From: CAVVIO01 sp963748095 | Lineage (GTDB): Bacteria > Bacteroidota > Bacteroidia > Bacteroidales > UBA10428 | Assembly (NCBI GenBank): GCA_963748095.1 | Contig: CAVVIO010000004.1 | Location: 1-59,781 of the forward strand | Direction: 5' to 3' | DNA: 59,781 nucleotides | In this document: positions 23,645 through 32,986 of the stretch, in pieces | Position numbering within the stretch: the first letter of the stretch is position 1 | Layout of the letters: every line of letters starts with the position of its first letter | Notes under the pieces: model-generated | Databases searched by the model: none | The model's input: the letters and a program-made list of their open reading frames with translations, nothing else | What the model was told of the DNA's origin: nothing | Position numbers and translations under genes: made by a program

Positions 23645-25414
23645 ATGTCTACAAAAGGTAAAGTACAAGGTATCATTGCAAACCTGGTCATAGTAGAAGC
23701 GGATGGTCCTGTTTCACAAAATGAGATATGCTATATCGATGCAGGAGATACAAAGCTAATGGCTGAAGTAATTAAAATTAAAGGCAAAAATGCCTCCGTG
23801 CAGGTATTTGAAAGTACGCGCGGGTTAAAGATCGGCAATGAAGTTTCGTTTGACGGTCATTTGCTGGAGGTAACACTCGGTCCCGGCATATTGTCGAAAA
23901 ATTACGATGGCTTGCAGAATGACCTGGATACAATGGAAGGTGTTTTCCTGAAACGCGGTGAATATACTTTACCTCTTGATAATGAAAAATTATGGGAATT
24001 CAAACCACTGGCAAAACCCGGAGATAAAGTTATTGCCGGAAGCTGGCTGGGCGAAGTGGAAGAAAATGCCATGCCTCATAAGATAATGGTCCCTTTTGCA
24101 TTTAAAGGTACTTTTACTGTTAAAAGCATTGTTAAATCAGGTAATTACAAAGTAGTAGACCAGATAGCGATCTTAACGGATCATGAAAATAAGGAGGTTC
24201 CGGTTACCATGGTACAGAAGTGGCCGGTGAAGATCGCCATTTCTGCATATAAAGAAAAACCAAGACCTTATAAATTACTGGAAACCGGTGTTCGCACTAT
24301 CGACACACTTAACCCAATCGTGGAAGGCGGCACAGGATTTATTCCCGGACCTTTCGGATGCGGAAAAACTGTTTTACAGCATGCTATTTCCAAACAAGCC
24401 GAAGCAGATATTGTGATCGTTGCCGCTTGCGGAGAACGGGCTAACGAGGTAGTGGAACTTTTCACCGAGTTCCCGGAACTGGAAGATATCAGAACCGGAC
24501 GTAAACTTATGGAACGTACTACCATTATTGCCAATACTTCAAATATGCCTGTTGCAGCCAGGGAAGCATCGGTATATACGGCGATGACACTGGGCGAATA
24601 TTACCGCTCCATGGGACTAAGGGTTTTAATGCTTGCCGACTCCACATCCCGCTGGGCCCAGGCTTTGCGTGAAATGTCGAACCGTCTGGAAGAACTGCCG
24701 GGACCTGACGCTTTCCCAATGGACCTGCCTGCTATTATTTCCAACTTTTATTCACGGGCAGGATTTGTTTTATTGAATAACGGTGAAACAGGGTCGATTA
24801 CATTTGTCGGTACAGTTTCACCTGCCGGAGGTAACCTGAAGGAACCGGTGACCGAGTCCACAAAAAAAGCAGCCCGTTGTTTTTATGCTTTGTCACAACA
24901 ACGAGCCGACAGTAAAAGATATCCTGCTGTAGATCCCATCGATAGCTATTCCAAATATCTTGAATACCCTGAATTTGCGGATTTTATTGAAAAAAATATT
25001 TCCAGCGACTGGATTGAAAATGTAAACAGGGTAAAAACAATTTTGCAAAGGGGAAAAGAAATATACGAACAGATCAATATCCTGGGTGATGATGGCGTTC
25101 CGGTAGATTATCATATAACTTACTGGAAATCGGAAATTATCGATTTTGTGATCCTGCAACAGGATGCTTTCGACAAAATTGACCAGTCGACACCAATGGA
25201 AAGACAGCAATACATGCTTGAAAGTGTTTTGAATATAGCAGATACAGATTTTGAATTCGATTCTTTTAATGAAGTTGACAGCTACTTTAAAAGGATCATC
25301 AATCAATACAAACAAATGAACTATTCGGAATTCAAATCGGAAAAGTTCAACAATTATGAAGCTGAATTAAATAAGATTATTGCTGAAAAAAAGGTAGAGG
25401 TTGCTGTCTCCTGA
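23645..25414 (+). CDS. atpA (V-type): V-type ATP synthase catalytic subunit A
   Basis: The 589-residue catalytic subunit binds and splits (or forms) ATP. It has the Walker A loop GPFGCGKT at about residues 235-242, the V/A-type insertion region in residues 110-190, the Walker B region (VLMLADSTSRWAQALREMSN) and the conserved PAVDPIDSYSKYL near residue 425. Length is standard. The gene lies 11 bases after DUF2764 and 43 before subunit B. The arginine-finger partner is in subunit B. Confidence 0.95.
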   Translation: MSTKGKVQGIIANLVIVEADGPVSQNEICYIDAGDTKLMAEVIKIKGKNASVQVFESTRGLKIGNEVSFDGHLLEVTLGPGILSKNYDGLQNDLDTMEGVFLKRGEYTLPLDNEKLWEFKPLAKPGDKVIAGSWLGEVEENAMPHKIMVPFAFKGTFTVKSIVKSGNYKVVDQIAILTDHENKEVPVTMVQKWPVKIAISAYKEKPRPYKLLETGVRTIDTLNPIVEGGTGFIPGPFGCGKTVLQHAISKQAEADIVIVAACGERANEVVELFTEFPELEDIRTGRKLMERTTIIANTSNMPVAAREASVYTAMTLGEYYRSMGLRVLMLADSTSRWAQALREMSNRLEELPGPDAFPMDLPAIISNFYSRAGFVLLNNGETGSITFVGTVSPAGGNLKEPVTESTKKAARCFYALSQQRADSKRYPAVDPIDSYSKYLEYPEFADFIEKNISSDWIENVNRVKTILQRGKEIYEQINILGDDGVPVDYHITYWKSEIIDFVILQQDAFDKIDQSTPMERQQYMLESVLNIADTDFEFDSFNEVDSYFKRIINQYKQMNYSEFKSEKFNNYEAELNKIIAEKKVEVAVS

Positions 25415-25457
25415 CAGACAGAACCGATGATCAGTCACTAGCAAAAAAATAATACAA

Positions 25458-26783
25458 ATGGAAACAAAAGCTTTTCAGAAAATATACACGAAAATAACAC
25501 AAATAACTAAGGCTACCTGTTCGCTGGAAGCTACCGGAATTGGGTACGACGAGCTGGCTATAGTAAACGGGAAACTTGCACAGGTAGTGAAAATTATAAA
25601 CAATACTATAACTCTCCAGGTTTTTGGCGGAACAGAAGGTATTCCAACTAATGCCGAAGTAACCTTTCTGGGGAAAGCTCCTACACTGAAAGTTAGTGAT
25701 GATCTGGCCGGCCGGTTTTTTAATGCATTCGGAGACCCTATCGACGGAGGTCCGGCAGTTGAAGGAGAAGAAAGAGAAATCGGTGGTCCATCAGTTAACC
25801 CGGTAAGAAGAAAACAGCCCTCAGAACTTATCGCAACGGGTATTGCAGGTATCGATCTGAACAACACACTGGTTTCCGGACAAAAGATTCCATTTTTTGC
25901 CGATCCCGATCAGCCTTATAACCAGGTGATGGCCATGGTTGCACTTCGTGCAAAGACCGACAAGATCATCCTGGGAGGCATGGGACTTACCAACGACGAT
26001 TACCTGTTTTACAAAAATGTTTTCGATAACGCCGGCGCACTCGACCGCATTATCAGTTTTGTGAACACTACTGAAAATCCACCTGTTGAAAGGCTTCTGG
26101 TACCCGACATGGCGCTTACCGCTGCTGAATATTTTGCAGTTGAAAAGAATCAGACTGTGCTGGTATTGCTTACAGACATGACACTTTTTGCGGATGCCTT
26201 AAGTATCGTATCAAACCGCATGGACCAGATTCCATCGAAAGACAGCATGCCCGGATCGCTATATAGTGACCTGGCTAAAATTTATGAAAAAGCTGTTCAG
26301 TTTCCTGATGGCGGATCGATTACCATCATTGCCGTAACAACACTTTCAGGGGGTGATATTACTCATGCTATCCCCGACAATACAGGATATATTACCGAAG
26401 GACAGCTTTTCCTGCGCCGTGATACGGATATCGGAAAAGTAATTGTAGACCCCTTCCGCAGCTTATCAAGATTGAAACAACTCGTGATTGGAAAGAAAAC
26501 CAGGGAAGATCATCCGCAGGTAATGAATGCAGCCGTTCGGTTATATGCCGATGCCGCCAATGCAAAAACAAAATTTGAAAACGGTTTTGACCTTACTGAC
26601 TACGATGAAAGAAGTATGAATTTCGCAAAAGATTATTCAAATAAATTACTTGCTATTGATGTAAACATTGACATTGACGAGATGTTGAATACCGGGTGGG
26701 CTTTGTTTAACAAACACTTCAAACCTGAAGAAGTAGGGATTAAACAGGAACTGGTGGATAAATACTGGCCAAAGGATAATTAG
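25458..26783 (+). CDS. atpB (V-type): V-type ATP synthase non-catalytic subunit B
   Basis: Subunit B alternates with A in the head and supplies a regulatory nucleotide site. The 441-residue protein has no canonical Walker A lysine loop, as expected: SGQKIPFFADPDQPYNQVMAMV replaces it. SNRMDQIPSKDSMPGSLYSDLA is the family signature, and TLSGGDITHAIPDNTGYITEGQ precedes the C-terminal helical domain. Length is normal. It is followed by subunit D after 29 bases. Confidence 0.94.
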   Translation: METKAFQKIYTKITQITKATCSLEATGIGYDELAIVNGKLAQVVKIINNTITLQVFGGTEGIPTNAEVTFLGKAPTLKVSDDLAGRFFNAFGDPIDGGPAVEGEEREIGGPSVNPVRRKQPSELIATGIAGIDLNNTLVSGQKIPFFADPDQPYNQVMAMVALRAKTDKIILGGMGLTNDDYLFYKNVFDNAGALDRIISFVNTTENPPVERLLVPDMALTAAEYFAVEKNQTVLVLLTDMTLFADALSIVSNRMDQIPSKDSMPGSLYSDLAKIYEKAVQFPDGGSITIIAVTTLSGGDITHAIPDNTGYITEGQLFLRRDTDIGKVIVDPFRSLSRLKQLVIGKKTREDHPQVMNAAVRLYADAANAKTKFENGFDLTDYDERSMNFAKDYSNKLLAIDVNIDIDEMLNTGWALFNKHFKPEEVGIKQELVDKYWPKDN

Positions 26784-26812
26784 CTGGTTTTGAATTTTGA
26801 AGATTATTATAC

Positions 26813-27415
26813 ATGGCAATAAAATTTCAATATAATAAAACATCATTACAGGGGCTTGAAAAGCAACTCAAGATAAGGGTGAATGCGCTTCCCACCATTA
26901 AAAATAAGGAGTCGGCACTCAGGATGGAAGTTAAAAGGGCTAAAGATGAAATGAGCCGCCTGAACGATGAGTTGCAGCAAAAAATAAAAGCTTACGATGA
27001 CATGGTGACAATCTGGGGCGAATTTGATACCAGCCTGGTGCAAATTGAAGATGTACACCTGAGCATTAAAAAAATTGCAGGTGTAAAAACTCCTGTATTG
27101 GAAGGTATTGATTTTTTTATTGCAAAATTCAGTGTTTTCAATAATCCAAAATGGTTTCTCGATGGTATTGCCATTATAAAAGAACTCGCCGAACTGGGAA
27201 TTGAAAGGGAATTTTACCAGCGGAAAATGGAATTACTGGATCGTGCCCGTAAGAAAACGACACAGAAAGTAAACCTGTTTGAAAAGGTTCAGATTCCGGG
27301 TTACCAGGATGCCATACGTAAAATCAAACGGTTTATGGAAGACGAGGACAACCTTTCAAAATCAGCTCAGAAAATTGTAAAAACACGTCAACAGGAAATG
27401 GAGGCTTCGCAATGA
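26813..27415 (+). CDS. atpD (V-type): V-type ATP synthase subunit D (central shaft)
   Basis: Subunit D is the long antiparallel coiled coil that turns in the head. The 200-residue protein has two long helices at its ends (residues 4-65: NKTSLQGLEKQLKIRVNALP; residues 120-200: FEKVQIPGYQDAIRKIKRFM) and a short central part. Both heptad stretches and the length (about 200) match the family. The last four bases (ATGA) overlap the start of subunit I, which implies coupled translation. No subunit F gene, its usual partner, is seen. Confidence 0.9.
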   Translation: MAIKFQYNKTSLQGLEKQLKIRVNALPTIKNKESALRMEVKRAKDEMSRLNDELQQKIKAYDDMVTIWGEFDTSLVQIEDVHLSIKKIAGVKTPVLEGIDFFIAKFSVFNNPKWFLDGIAIIKELAELGIEREFYQRKMELLDRARKKTTQKVNLFEKVQIPGYQDAIRKIKRFMEDEDNLSKSAQKIVKTRQQEMEASQ

Positions 27416-29229
27416 TAATTCCGATGAAAAAATATTCTTTCCTGATTTATCACCGGGAATACCTTGAATTTCTGAATAAATTACAGGAAATCGGGGTATT
27501 ACATGTGATTGAGAAACAATCTGGCGAAATTGAAGATGAAAGTCTGAGGGAACTTTACCAGCAAACAAATCAGTTAAATACTGTTATCAAATTTCTGAAA
27601 AAACGCGATGTTGAGAGTAAACCTGCTGACTCAGCCGACACAGACGGATTGAAAATATTGAATGAAATTCTGAACATTCAGGATGACCTGGAAAAAGATC
27701 ATCAGAAATTGTCAGCAAATGTTAAGGAGCTGGAGTTGGTAAAACCATGGGGTGATTTTTCGTTCAATAGTATTGACAAACTACAACAGGCTCAGCTGAA
27801 GGTTCGGTTTTTCACGTGTGCTCTTCGTAAATTCAGGGAAGAATGGTTATCCCTGTATAATATTGCAGAAATCAACGAAGTAGGGGGACAAAAATATTTT
27901 GTTGTTTTCCAGAAAGACGAAGAAGAAATTGAACTGGATGCTGAAGAAATTCGTTTACCTGAAAAATCGTTATCGCAGTTAAATAAGCAGCAAAGCAGAC
28001 TGGAAAATTTGATTGAAAAGACCGGGGATGTACTCGATCTTTATGCTGAAAAATACATAATCCTGCTTGAAAAAACCAGAAATAGTCTGCAGGAAAAGTT
28101 GGACTTTAAAAATGTGGTGCTAAATACAGAGAAAGAAGCAGAGGAAAAGCTGATGGTGCTGGAAGGATGGGCTCCTAAAACCTCTGAAAAAGAATTGATT
28201 GAATTTCTTAATAAGACTTCGGTTTACTATCTTGCAGAGAAACCCGGTAGAAATGACCGCCCTCCTATTCTGCTCAAGAACAACCGTTTTGCAAAACTTT
28301 TCGAACCGATAGGAAAGTTGTTCATGCTTCCCAATTACTATGAAGTGGATCTTACCCCGTTTTTTGCTCCTTTTTTCATGTTGTTTTTTGGTTTCTGTTT
28401 GGGGGATGCCGGATATGGACTGGTATTTGTATTGGGAGCAACATTGTTTAAATTCAAGGCAAAAAAGGAATTAAAACCTTTACTGACTTTGGTGCAATTC
28501 CTGGGTCTTGCCGCAGTAGTATTCGGATCTCTCACCGGCACACTGTTTGGCATGAACCTGCTGGAACCTAAGTCAACAATATTATCACAACATATCAAAA
28601 ACTTACTTATAAATCCGGATGAATTGTTCAATTTAGCCCTGATACTGGGTGCCATTCAGATTATTTTCGGAATGTGTCTGCAGGTTGCAAATATTATTCG
28701 AATGAGAGGATTTATATATTCCCTTCCCATGATCGGATGGATCTTTCTAATATTAGGAGGAGGAACACTTTTCCTTGCACATAAATTGAATCCTGTTTTC
28801 AATATCAAAATACCATCATATATTGTAATCGGCATATGGGGAGTCCTGGTATTCTTTTTCAGCAATCCCAAAAATATTTTTGCCAGTATTGGTGAGGGAA
28901 TTTGGAGTGTATACACGATGGCCACAGGCAGGCTGGGAGATTTGCTATCGTACATTCGTCTGTTTGCCCTGGCATTATCCAGTTCCATTTTAGGATATGT
29001 ATTTAACGATCTAGCCTTACAGGTGCTTCATGGGGGAGTTCCTGTAGTCAGCCAATTGTTTTTTGTTGTATTACTGTTATTCGGACACGGCATAAACATT
29101 TCACTGGCCGCGTTAGGATCTTTTGTTCACCCTATGCGTCTTACTTTTGTTGAATTCTATATGAACAATGCCGGTTTTACCGGTGGAGGTAAAGAATATA
29201 AACCATTTAAAAATAAAATTAATTATTAA
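27412..29229 (+). CDS. atpI (V-type): V-type ATP synthase subunit I (membrane stator, a-type)
   Basis: The 605-residue protein has a soluble coiled-coil arm of about 320 residues (MKKYSFLIYHREYLEFLNKL at the start) and then about 7 membrane helices. The ion-path helix is seen as GRLGDLLSYIRLFALALSSS, with the essential Arg close to the rotor-facing side, and GHGINISLAALGSFVHPMRL precedes the final FVEFYMNNAGFTGGG. Layout and length match the family. It overlaps subunit D by 4 bases and precedes K by 14. Confidence 0.93.
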   Translation: MIIPMKKYSFLIYHREYLEFLNKLQEIGVLHVIEKQSGEIEDESLRELYQQTNQLNTVIKFLKKRDVESKPADSADTDGLKILNEILNIQDDLEKDHQKLSANVKELELVKPWGDFSFNSIDKLQQAQLKVRFFTCALRKFREEWLSLYNIAEINEVGGQKYFVVFQKDEEEIELDAEEIRLPEKSLSQLNKQQSRLENLIEKTGDVLDLYAEKYIILLEKTRNSLQEKLDFKNVVLNTEKEAEEKLMVLEGWAPKTSEKELIEFLNKTSVYYLAEKPGRNDRPPILLKNNRFAKLFEPIGKLFMLPNYYEVDLTPFFAPFFMLFFGFCLGDAGYGLVFVLGATLFKFKAKKELKPLLTLVQFLGLAAVVFGSLTGTLFGMNLLEPKSTILSQHIKNLLINPDELFNLALILGAIQIIFGMCLQVANIIRMRGFIYSLPMIGWIFLILGGGTLFLAHKLNPVFNIKIPSYIVIGIWGVLVFFFSNPKNIFASIGEGIWSVYTMATGRLGDLLSYIRLFALALSSSILGYVFNDLALQVLHGGVPVVSQLFFVVLLLFGHGINISLAALGSFVHPMRLTFVEFYMNNAGFTGGGKEYKPFKNKINY

Positions 29230-29243
29230 AAGGGAGTAAAATT

Positions 29244-29720
29244 ATGAATAATACTGCAGTTTTTCTGGCTTATTTAGGGCTGGGACTTATGATCGCGTTA
29301 GCCGGTATCGGAAGTGCCATAGGTGTGACAATTGGAGGTAATGCCACTATTGGTGCATTAAAGAAAAATGAAGAAGCATTTGGTAGTTACATGTTGCTGT
29401 CGGCACTACCCGGAACTCAGGGATTATACGGATTTGCCGGTTTTTTTGTGGTAAATAACACATTAAGGGGAGCCACTAATCTTATTGCCACATTAACTCT
29501 CTGGCAGGGAGCCGCTATTTTCGCTGCCGGTCTTTCACTCGGACTGGTTGGTCTGTTTTCTGCTATCCGACAAGGACAGGTTTGTGCCAGCGGTATTTCA
29601 GGTATCGGTTCCGGTTACGACGTATTCGGACGTACTATGGTTCTTGCCGTTTTTCCGGAACTTTATGCAATTGTAGCTTTTGCCGGCACATTCATTATCA
29701 ACGGCTCATTAATCGGATAA
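29244..29720 (+). CDS. atpK (V-type): V-type ATP synthase subunit K (rotor ring, sodium-type residues)
   Basis: This 158-residue proteolipid has four membrane helices, formed by two helical hairpins. The ion-carrying Glu is at residue 139 in FPELYAI. The other polar residues fall in the order LPGTQ (Thr58, Gln59), Gln110 (AIRQGQ) and Glu139. In the sodium V-ATPase of Enterococcus hirae the ion is held by Thr64, Gln65, Gln110 and Glu139, so this set fits a sodium-binding rotor. That the machine uses Na+ is an inference. The last gene of the operon, it is followed by a strong terminator. Confidence 0.92.
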   Translation: MNNTAVFLAYLGLGLMIALAGIGSAIGVTIGGNATIGALKKNEEAFGSYMLLSALPGTQGLYGFAGFFVVNNTLRGATNLIATLTLWQGAAIFAAGLSLGLVGLFSAIRQGQVCASGISGIGSGYDVFGRTMVLAVFPELYAIVAFAGTFIINGSLIG

Positions 29721-29738
29721 TAAAATCCTGAAGAAATT

Positions 29739-29778
29739 AAAAAAGGAGAAAGCCCTTTATGGGTTCTTCTCCTTTTTT
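29739..29778 (+). terminator. Rho-independent terminator of the V-ATPase operon
   Basis: AAAAAAGGAGAA and then GCCC pair with GGGT/TTCTTCTCCTTTTTT across a small TTTA loop. It lies 19 bases past the subunit K stop and ends in six T, a strong intrinsic terminator that can also work from the other strand. Confidence 0.88.
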
Positions 29779-29820
29779 GTTAAATTAGAACATTAAATTA
29801 ACTACTGTTATTAATGTAAT

Positions 29821-30342
29821 ATGTTGGATTATGTCCTTTTGGTTTTCAGTATTTTTCTGATAATTATCGGAATAATTGGTTGCATTTTACCCGTTATCCC
29901 TGGTCCCCCACTAAGTTTTCTGGGAATCCTACTGGTACATTTTACAAAATTTGCCCATTTCGGCACAAAGACACTACTGATCCTTGGAGCATTAGCACTT
30001 ATCGTTACAATACTCGATTTTGTTGTACCCGTATGGGGTACAAAAAAATTCGGCGGTACAAGAGCCGGAGTATGGGGAAGTACTATCGGACTAATAGCGG
30101 GTATTATCATATTACCCATGTTGGGTATTGTATTAGGTCCGTTCGGATTGATAGGGATCCTGGCCGGCCCCTTTTTTGGCGCCTTGATCGGGGAACTTAT
30201 TCACGGTCAGGAATCGGAAAAAGCAATGACAGCTGCTATCGGTTCTTTCATCGGTTTCCTTACGGGTACTTTAATGAAACTAGCTACTTCCATCATTATC
30301 ACCTACTACTTTGTTAAACAACTCTGGAGTTATTTTTTTTAA
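29821..30342 (+). CDS. DUF456 family membrane protein
   Basis: The 173-residue protein has about five membrane segments rich in glycine. It starts with LLVFSIFLIIIGIIGCILPVIPG and PPLSFLGILLVHFTKFA, both typical of DUF456, and contains repeated glycine-zipper stretches (GIVLGPFGLIGILAGPFFGALIGEL) with EKAMTAAIGSFIGFL. The family's role is not known; the position after the V-ATPase operon is separated by a terminator, so any link is unproven. It is a single-gene unit. Confidence 0.85.
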   Translation: MLDYVLLVFSIFLIIIGIIGCILPVIPGPPLSFLGILLVHFTKFAHFGTKTLLILGALALIVTILDFVVPVWGTKKFGGTRAGVWGSTIGLIAGIIILPMLGIVLGPFGLIGILAGPFFGALIGELIHGQESEKAMTAAIGSFIGFLTGTLMKLATSIIITYYFVKQLWSYFF

Positions 30343-30451
30343 TACATCATTTCAATTTCAGTTAACTAAATAAAAGTACTGATATAGAATTGAATTAAAT
30401 AAAAATTTTCACCAGGAAAAACTATTTATAATTTTTTTTGGTTTATAATAT

Positions 30452-31156
30452 ATGAGATCTGTTTTTATTGTAATAACGTTTTTTATTCTAACTGCCACAT
30501 CCCTGTTTTCACAATCAAGATGGGGGCCATCTGATTATACCTCATTTTCATATAAAAATTTCAGAACATTTGCTCCGTTTAGCGATACGTTAAATACTGA
30601 TTCGATTGATATTCCACAACTTGATGCTGTCATTTTTTACATGACAAATGAAATAAGGGCTCAAAAGAAATTAGGGATCCTGTCCTATTCGGCACAACTT
30701 GAAGCCACAGCACTTATGCATTCAAAAGATATGGTAGAGAAGGATTTTTTCAGTCATTTCAATAAATATGACAAAAAGAAAAGTGACCCGAATGCACGTG
30801 CCAGGCTGATGGGCATAAAAAATCCTTTTTTATCGGAAAACATAGCCGAGACATTTTGTCTCAGGTATAAACCGAATAAAGAAGTATACACTAGTGGACC
30901 AGGAAGATTCAGTTATAAGCCTGAGGGAGAATTGATTCAACCTCACACCTACCTTTCACTTGGGGAAACGCTGCTGCAAATGTGGATGAGTTCACCCGAA
31001 CACCGAAAAAATATATTATCACCAAGTGCCTTACAACTAGGTTGTGGAGTATATTTATACAAGGATAAGAAATTCAATGATATGCCAACAATTATGGCAA
31101 CTCAAAACTACCAGTGGTATGAACCCATCAAAACCTCTGGTATGTTGAATAAATGA
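30452..31156 (+). CDS. Secreted CAP-domain protein (SCP/PR-1 type)
   Basis: The 234-residue protein has a signal peptide (MRSVFIVITFFILTATSLFSQ) and a CAP domain from about residue 60 to the end. The four CAP metal/ligand residues are seen in order: His in MHSKDMVEKDFFSHFNK, Glu in LSENIAE, and Glu and His in SPEHRKNIL. The domain is widespread in secreted proteins, and bacterial members are mostly uncharacterised (some bind lipids). This one looks periplasmic or secreted, without a T9SS tail. The gene ends 81 bases from the convergent RRM gene. Confidence 0.85.
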   Translation: MRSVFIVITFFILTATSLFSQSRWGPSDYTSFSYKNFRTFAPFSDTLNTDSIDIPQLDAVIFYMTNEIRAQKKLGILSYSAQLEATALMHSKDMVEKDFFSHFNKYDKKKSDPNARARLMGIKNPFLSENIAETFCLRYKPNKEVYTSGPGRFSYKPEGELIQPHTYLSLGETLLQMWMSSPEHRKNILSPSALQLGCGVYLYKDKKFNDMPTIMATQNYQWYEPIKTSGMLNK

Positions 31157-31237
31157 AAATATACAAACATAATAAAATAACCGATATTGATTATTTTACC
31201 GAAAAGAGTATGAAAAGCATGGCTTTTCATATAACAG

Positions 31238-31498
31238 TCAGACTTTAACCTTTTCTTTTGTTGAATGCGCCTCAAGCACTCGTAAGTTTCTGTTTCCAAC
31301 TGTTTTACCATCAAGGGTGTTTACGGCTTCCATTGCCTCTTTCTTTTCCGGCATTTCTACAAAACCGAAACCCTTAGATTTTCCTGTTCTTTTGTCACGG
31401 ATAATTTTTACAGTTTCTACACTACCCATGATTTCGAAAATTTTCCTAAGCTCATCTTCGCCTATGGAATAATTGATGTTGCCAACATAAATTGTCAT
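31238..31498 (-). CDS. RNA recognition motif (RRM) protein
   Basis: An 86-residue single-domain RNA-binding protein. RNP2 (IYVGNI) is at residues 3-8 and RNP1 (KGFGFVEM) at about 43-50, with the aromatic Tyr4, Phe44 and Phe46 positions for base stacking intact. A basic tail (KEKVKV) follows. Single RRM proteins of this kind are common in Bacteroidota and cyanobacteria and are often expressed under cold or stress; a post-transcriptional role is inferred. The gene is separated from argF by a terminator at 31585-31615. Confidence 0.9.
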   Translation of the reverse strand: MTIYVGNINYSIGEDELRKIFEIMGSVETVKIIRDKRTGKSKGFGFVEMPEKKEAMEAVNTLDGKTVGNRNLRVLEAHSTKEKVKV

Positions 31499-31584
31499 GA
31501 CTTTGGGATTTGAGAATTAGTAAATTAGTTTTAAGTCATATACAAGTTACAACTTTTTTTTTGTTAATAATAATTTTTCTAAAT

Positions 31585-31615
31585 AAAAAATCCACTTTTA
31601 TAAAAGTGGATTTTT
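31585..31615 (-). terminator. Terminator of the ornithine carbamoyltransferase gene
   Basis: A near-perfect palindrome (AAATCCACTTTTA and TAAAAGTGGATTT) is followed on the minus strand by TTTTTTAT. It is 38 bases past the argF stop and 87 bases upstream of the RRM start. Confidence 0.8.
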
Positions 31616-31652
31616 AAAGCTAATAAATTGACCTATTGAAGTATACCGGTGA

Positions 31653-32654
31653 TTACATTCCCAGTGTTGCAACCATTACTGCCTTAATGGTATGCACGCG
31701 GTTTTCCGCCTCATCAAATACAATCGATGCCTCCGATTCAAAAACATCTTCTGTAACTTCCATGGCGTCCAGGCCAAATTTACTGTATATTTCTTCTCCG
31801 ATTTTTGTTTCACGATTATGATAGGCCGGTAAACAATGTAGAAATTTAACCTGCGAATTACCTGTCATTTCAAGCACATTCCGGTTTATCTGGTATGGTT
31901 TTAATAATTTTATTCTTTCATCCCAAACAGAATCGGGTTCTCCCATAGAAACCCATACATCGGTGTAAAGAAAGTCAACATTTTCAACTGCCTTCTGAAT
32001 ATCCTCTGTCAGTGTTATTTTTGCACCTGATTTTTTAGCCAGTTCATTGCATTTGGCTACCAATTTTTCATTAGGTTGACATTTCTTTGGTGCCGCAGCC
32101 CTGAAATCCATTCCCATTTTGGCAGCACCTACCATTAAAGAATTACCCATATTGTTTCTGGCATCGCCCAAATAACAAAACTTTACTTTATGCAAAGGTT
32201 TATCGATATGCTCCTGCATTGTCAACAGATCGGCCAATACCTGAGTTGGATGAAACTCGTTAGTAAGTCCGTTCCATACTGGTACGCCCGCGTATTTCGC
32301 AAGCTCTTCAACAATATGTTGGCCGTAACCGCGGTATTCTATTCCATCGAACATACGCCCCAACACCCTTGCTGTATCTTTCATCGATTCCTTATGGCCT
32401 ATTTGCGAACCACTCGGCCCAAGATATGTTACATGTCCACCCTGGTCGTAAACTGCCACTTCAAACGCGCAACGTGTCCGGGTGGATGTCTTTTCAAATA
32501 TCAAAGCAATATTTTTACCTTTTAATCCCGGCTGTTCCGTTCCAGCATATTTTGCTTGCTTCAATCCAGCAGATAACTCCAATAAGAACTTAATTTCCTG
32601 TTGTGAGAAATCCAGCAACGTTAAAAAACTTCTTCCTTTTAAATTAAATGCCAT
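31653..32654 (-). CDS. argF: Ornithine carbamoyltransferase
   Basis: The enzyme joins ornithine and carbamoyl phosphate to citrulline in arginine synthesis (or runs the reverse in arginine breakdown). I start at the ATG at 32654 (MAFNLKGRSFLTLLDFS) rather than 15 codons upstream, because the upstream extension is Asn/Lys-rich and unlike the family. The 333-residue protein has the carbamoyl phosphate loop STRTR (57-61), HPTQ (134-137), the ornithine-side DVWVSMGE and the catalytic HCLPA near residue 270. Length is normal. No other arg gene is close, so anabolic or catabolic use cannot be told from context; I give argF on family grounds. Confidence 0.92.
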   Translation of the reverse strand: MAFNLKGRSFLTLLDFSQQEIKFLLELSAGLKQAKYAGTEQPGLKGKNIALIFEKTSTRTRCAFEVAVYDQGGHVTYLGPSGSQIGHKESMKDTARVLGRMFDGIEYRGYGQHIVEELAKYAGVPVWNGLTNEFHPTQVLADLLTMQEHIDKPLHKVKFCYLGDARNNMGNSLMVGAAKMGMDFRAAAPKKCQPNEKLVAKCNELAKKSGAKITLTEDIQKAVENVDFLYTDVWVSMGEPDSVWDERIKLLKPYQINRNVLEMTGNSQVKFLHCLPAYHNRETKIGEEIYSKFGLDAMEVTEDVFESEASIVFDEAENRVHTIKAVMVATLGM

Positions 32655-32986
32655 TTTTGTATAATTATTATTTATGTTTTTATAAATATCGCAGTTCAAA
32701 AATACAATTACAAGTAGTAATTAAAGCAAAAATCGTTATTTTATAGTTAAAATCAAAATATAAATATAAGTTCTTTACTTATATCACCCTATGATTTTTG
32801 TCAATTATTATGTATTTTTATACAATGTATTTTATATGCTCAGAAAAAGGTTTCGTTTCCGGTAATTTTGTTTTTTTAAAATTAGTCACAAATTATGCGC
32901 ATTTCATAAAAATGACATGCAAAAAATTTAACTATCTTTAATTTATTCCGTAAAGAACAAAATACTTGTATCAGAGAAAAAAACGA
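32655..32986. other. Divergent intergenic region, no gene
   Basis: This AT-rich 332-base gap separates two divergently read genes (argF and the 32987 lipoprotein) and must hold both promoters. The only hints are a TATCTTTA near 32932 on the + strand. No small gene, repeat or stable hairpin was found. Confidence 0.45.

Noticed and set aside
21384..29720. V-ATPase operon as a recent horizontal acquisition
   Set aside because: Base composition and codon style look like the neighbours, there are no mobile-element ends, and this operon form is widespread in Bacteroidota.
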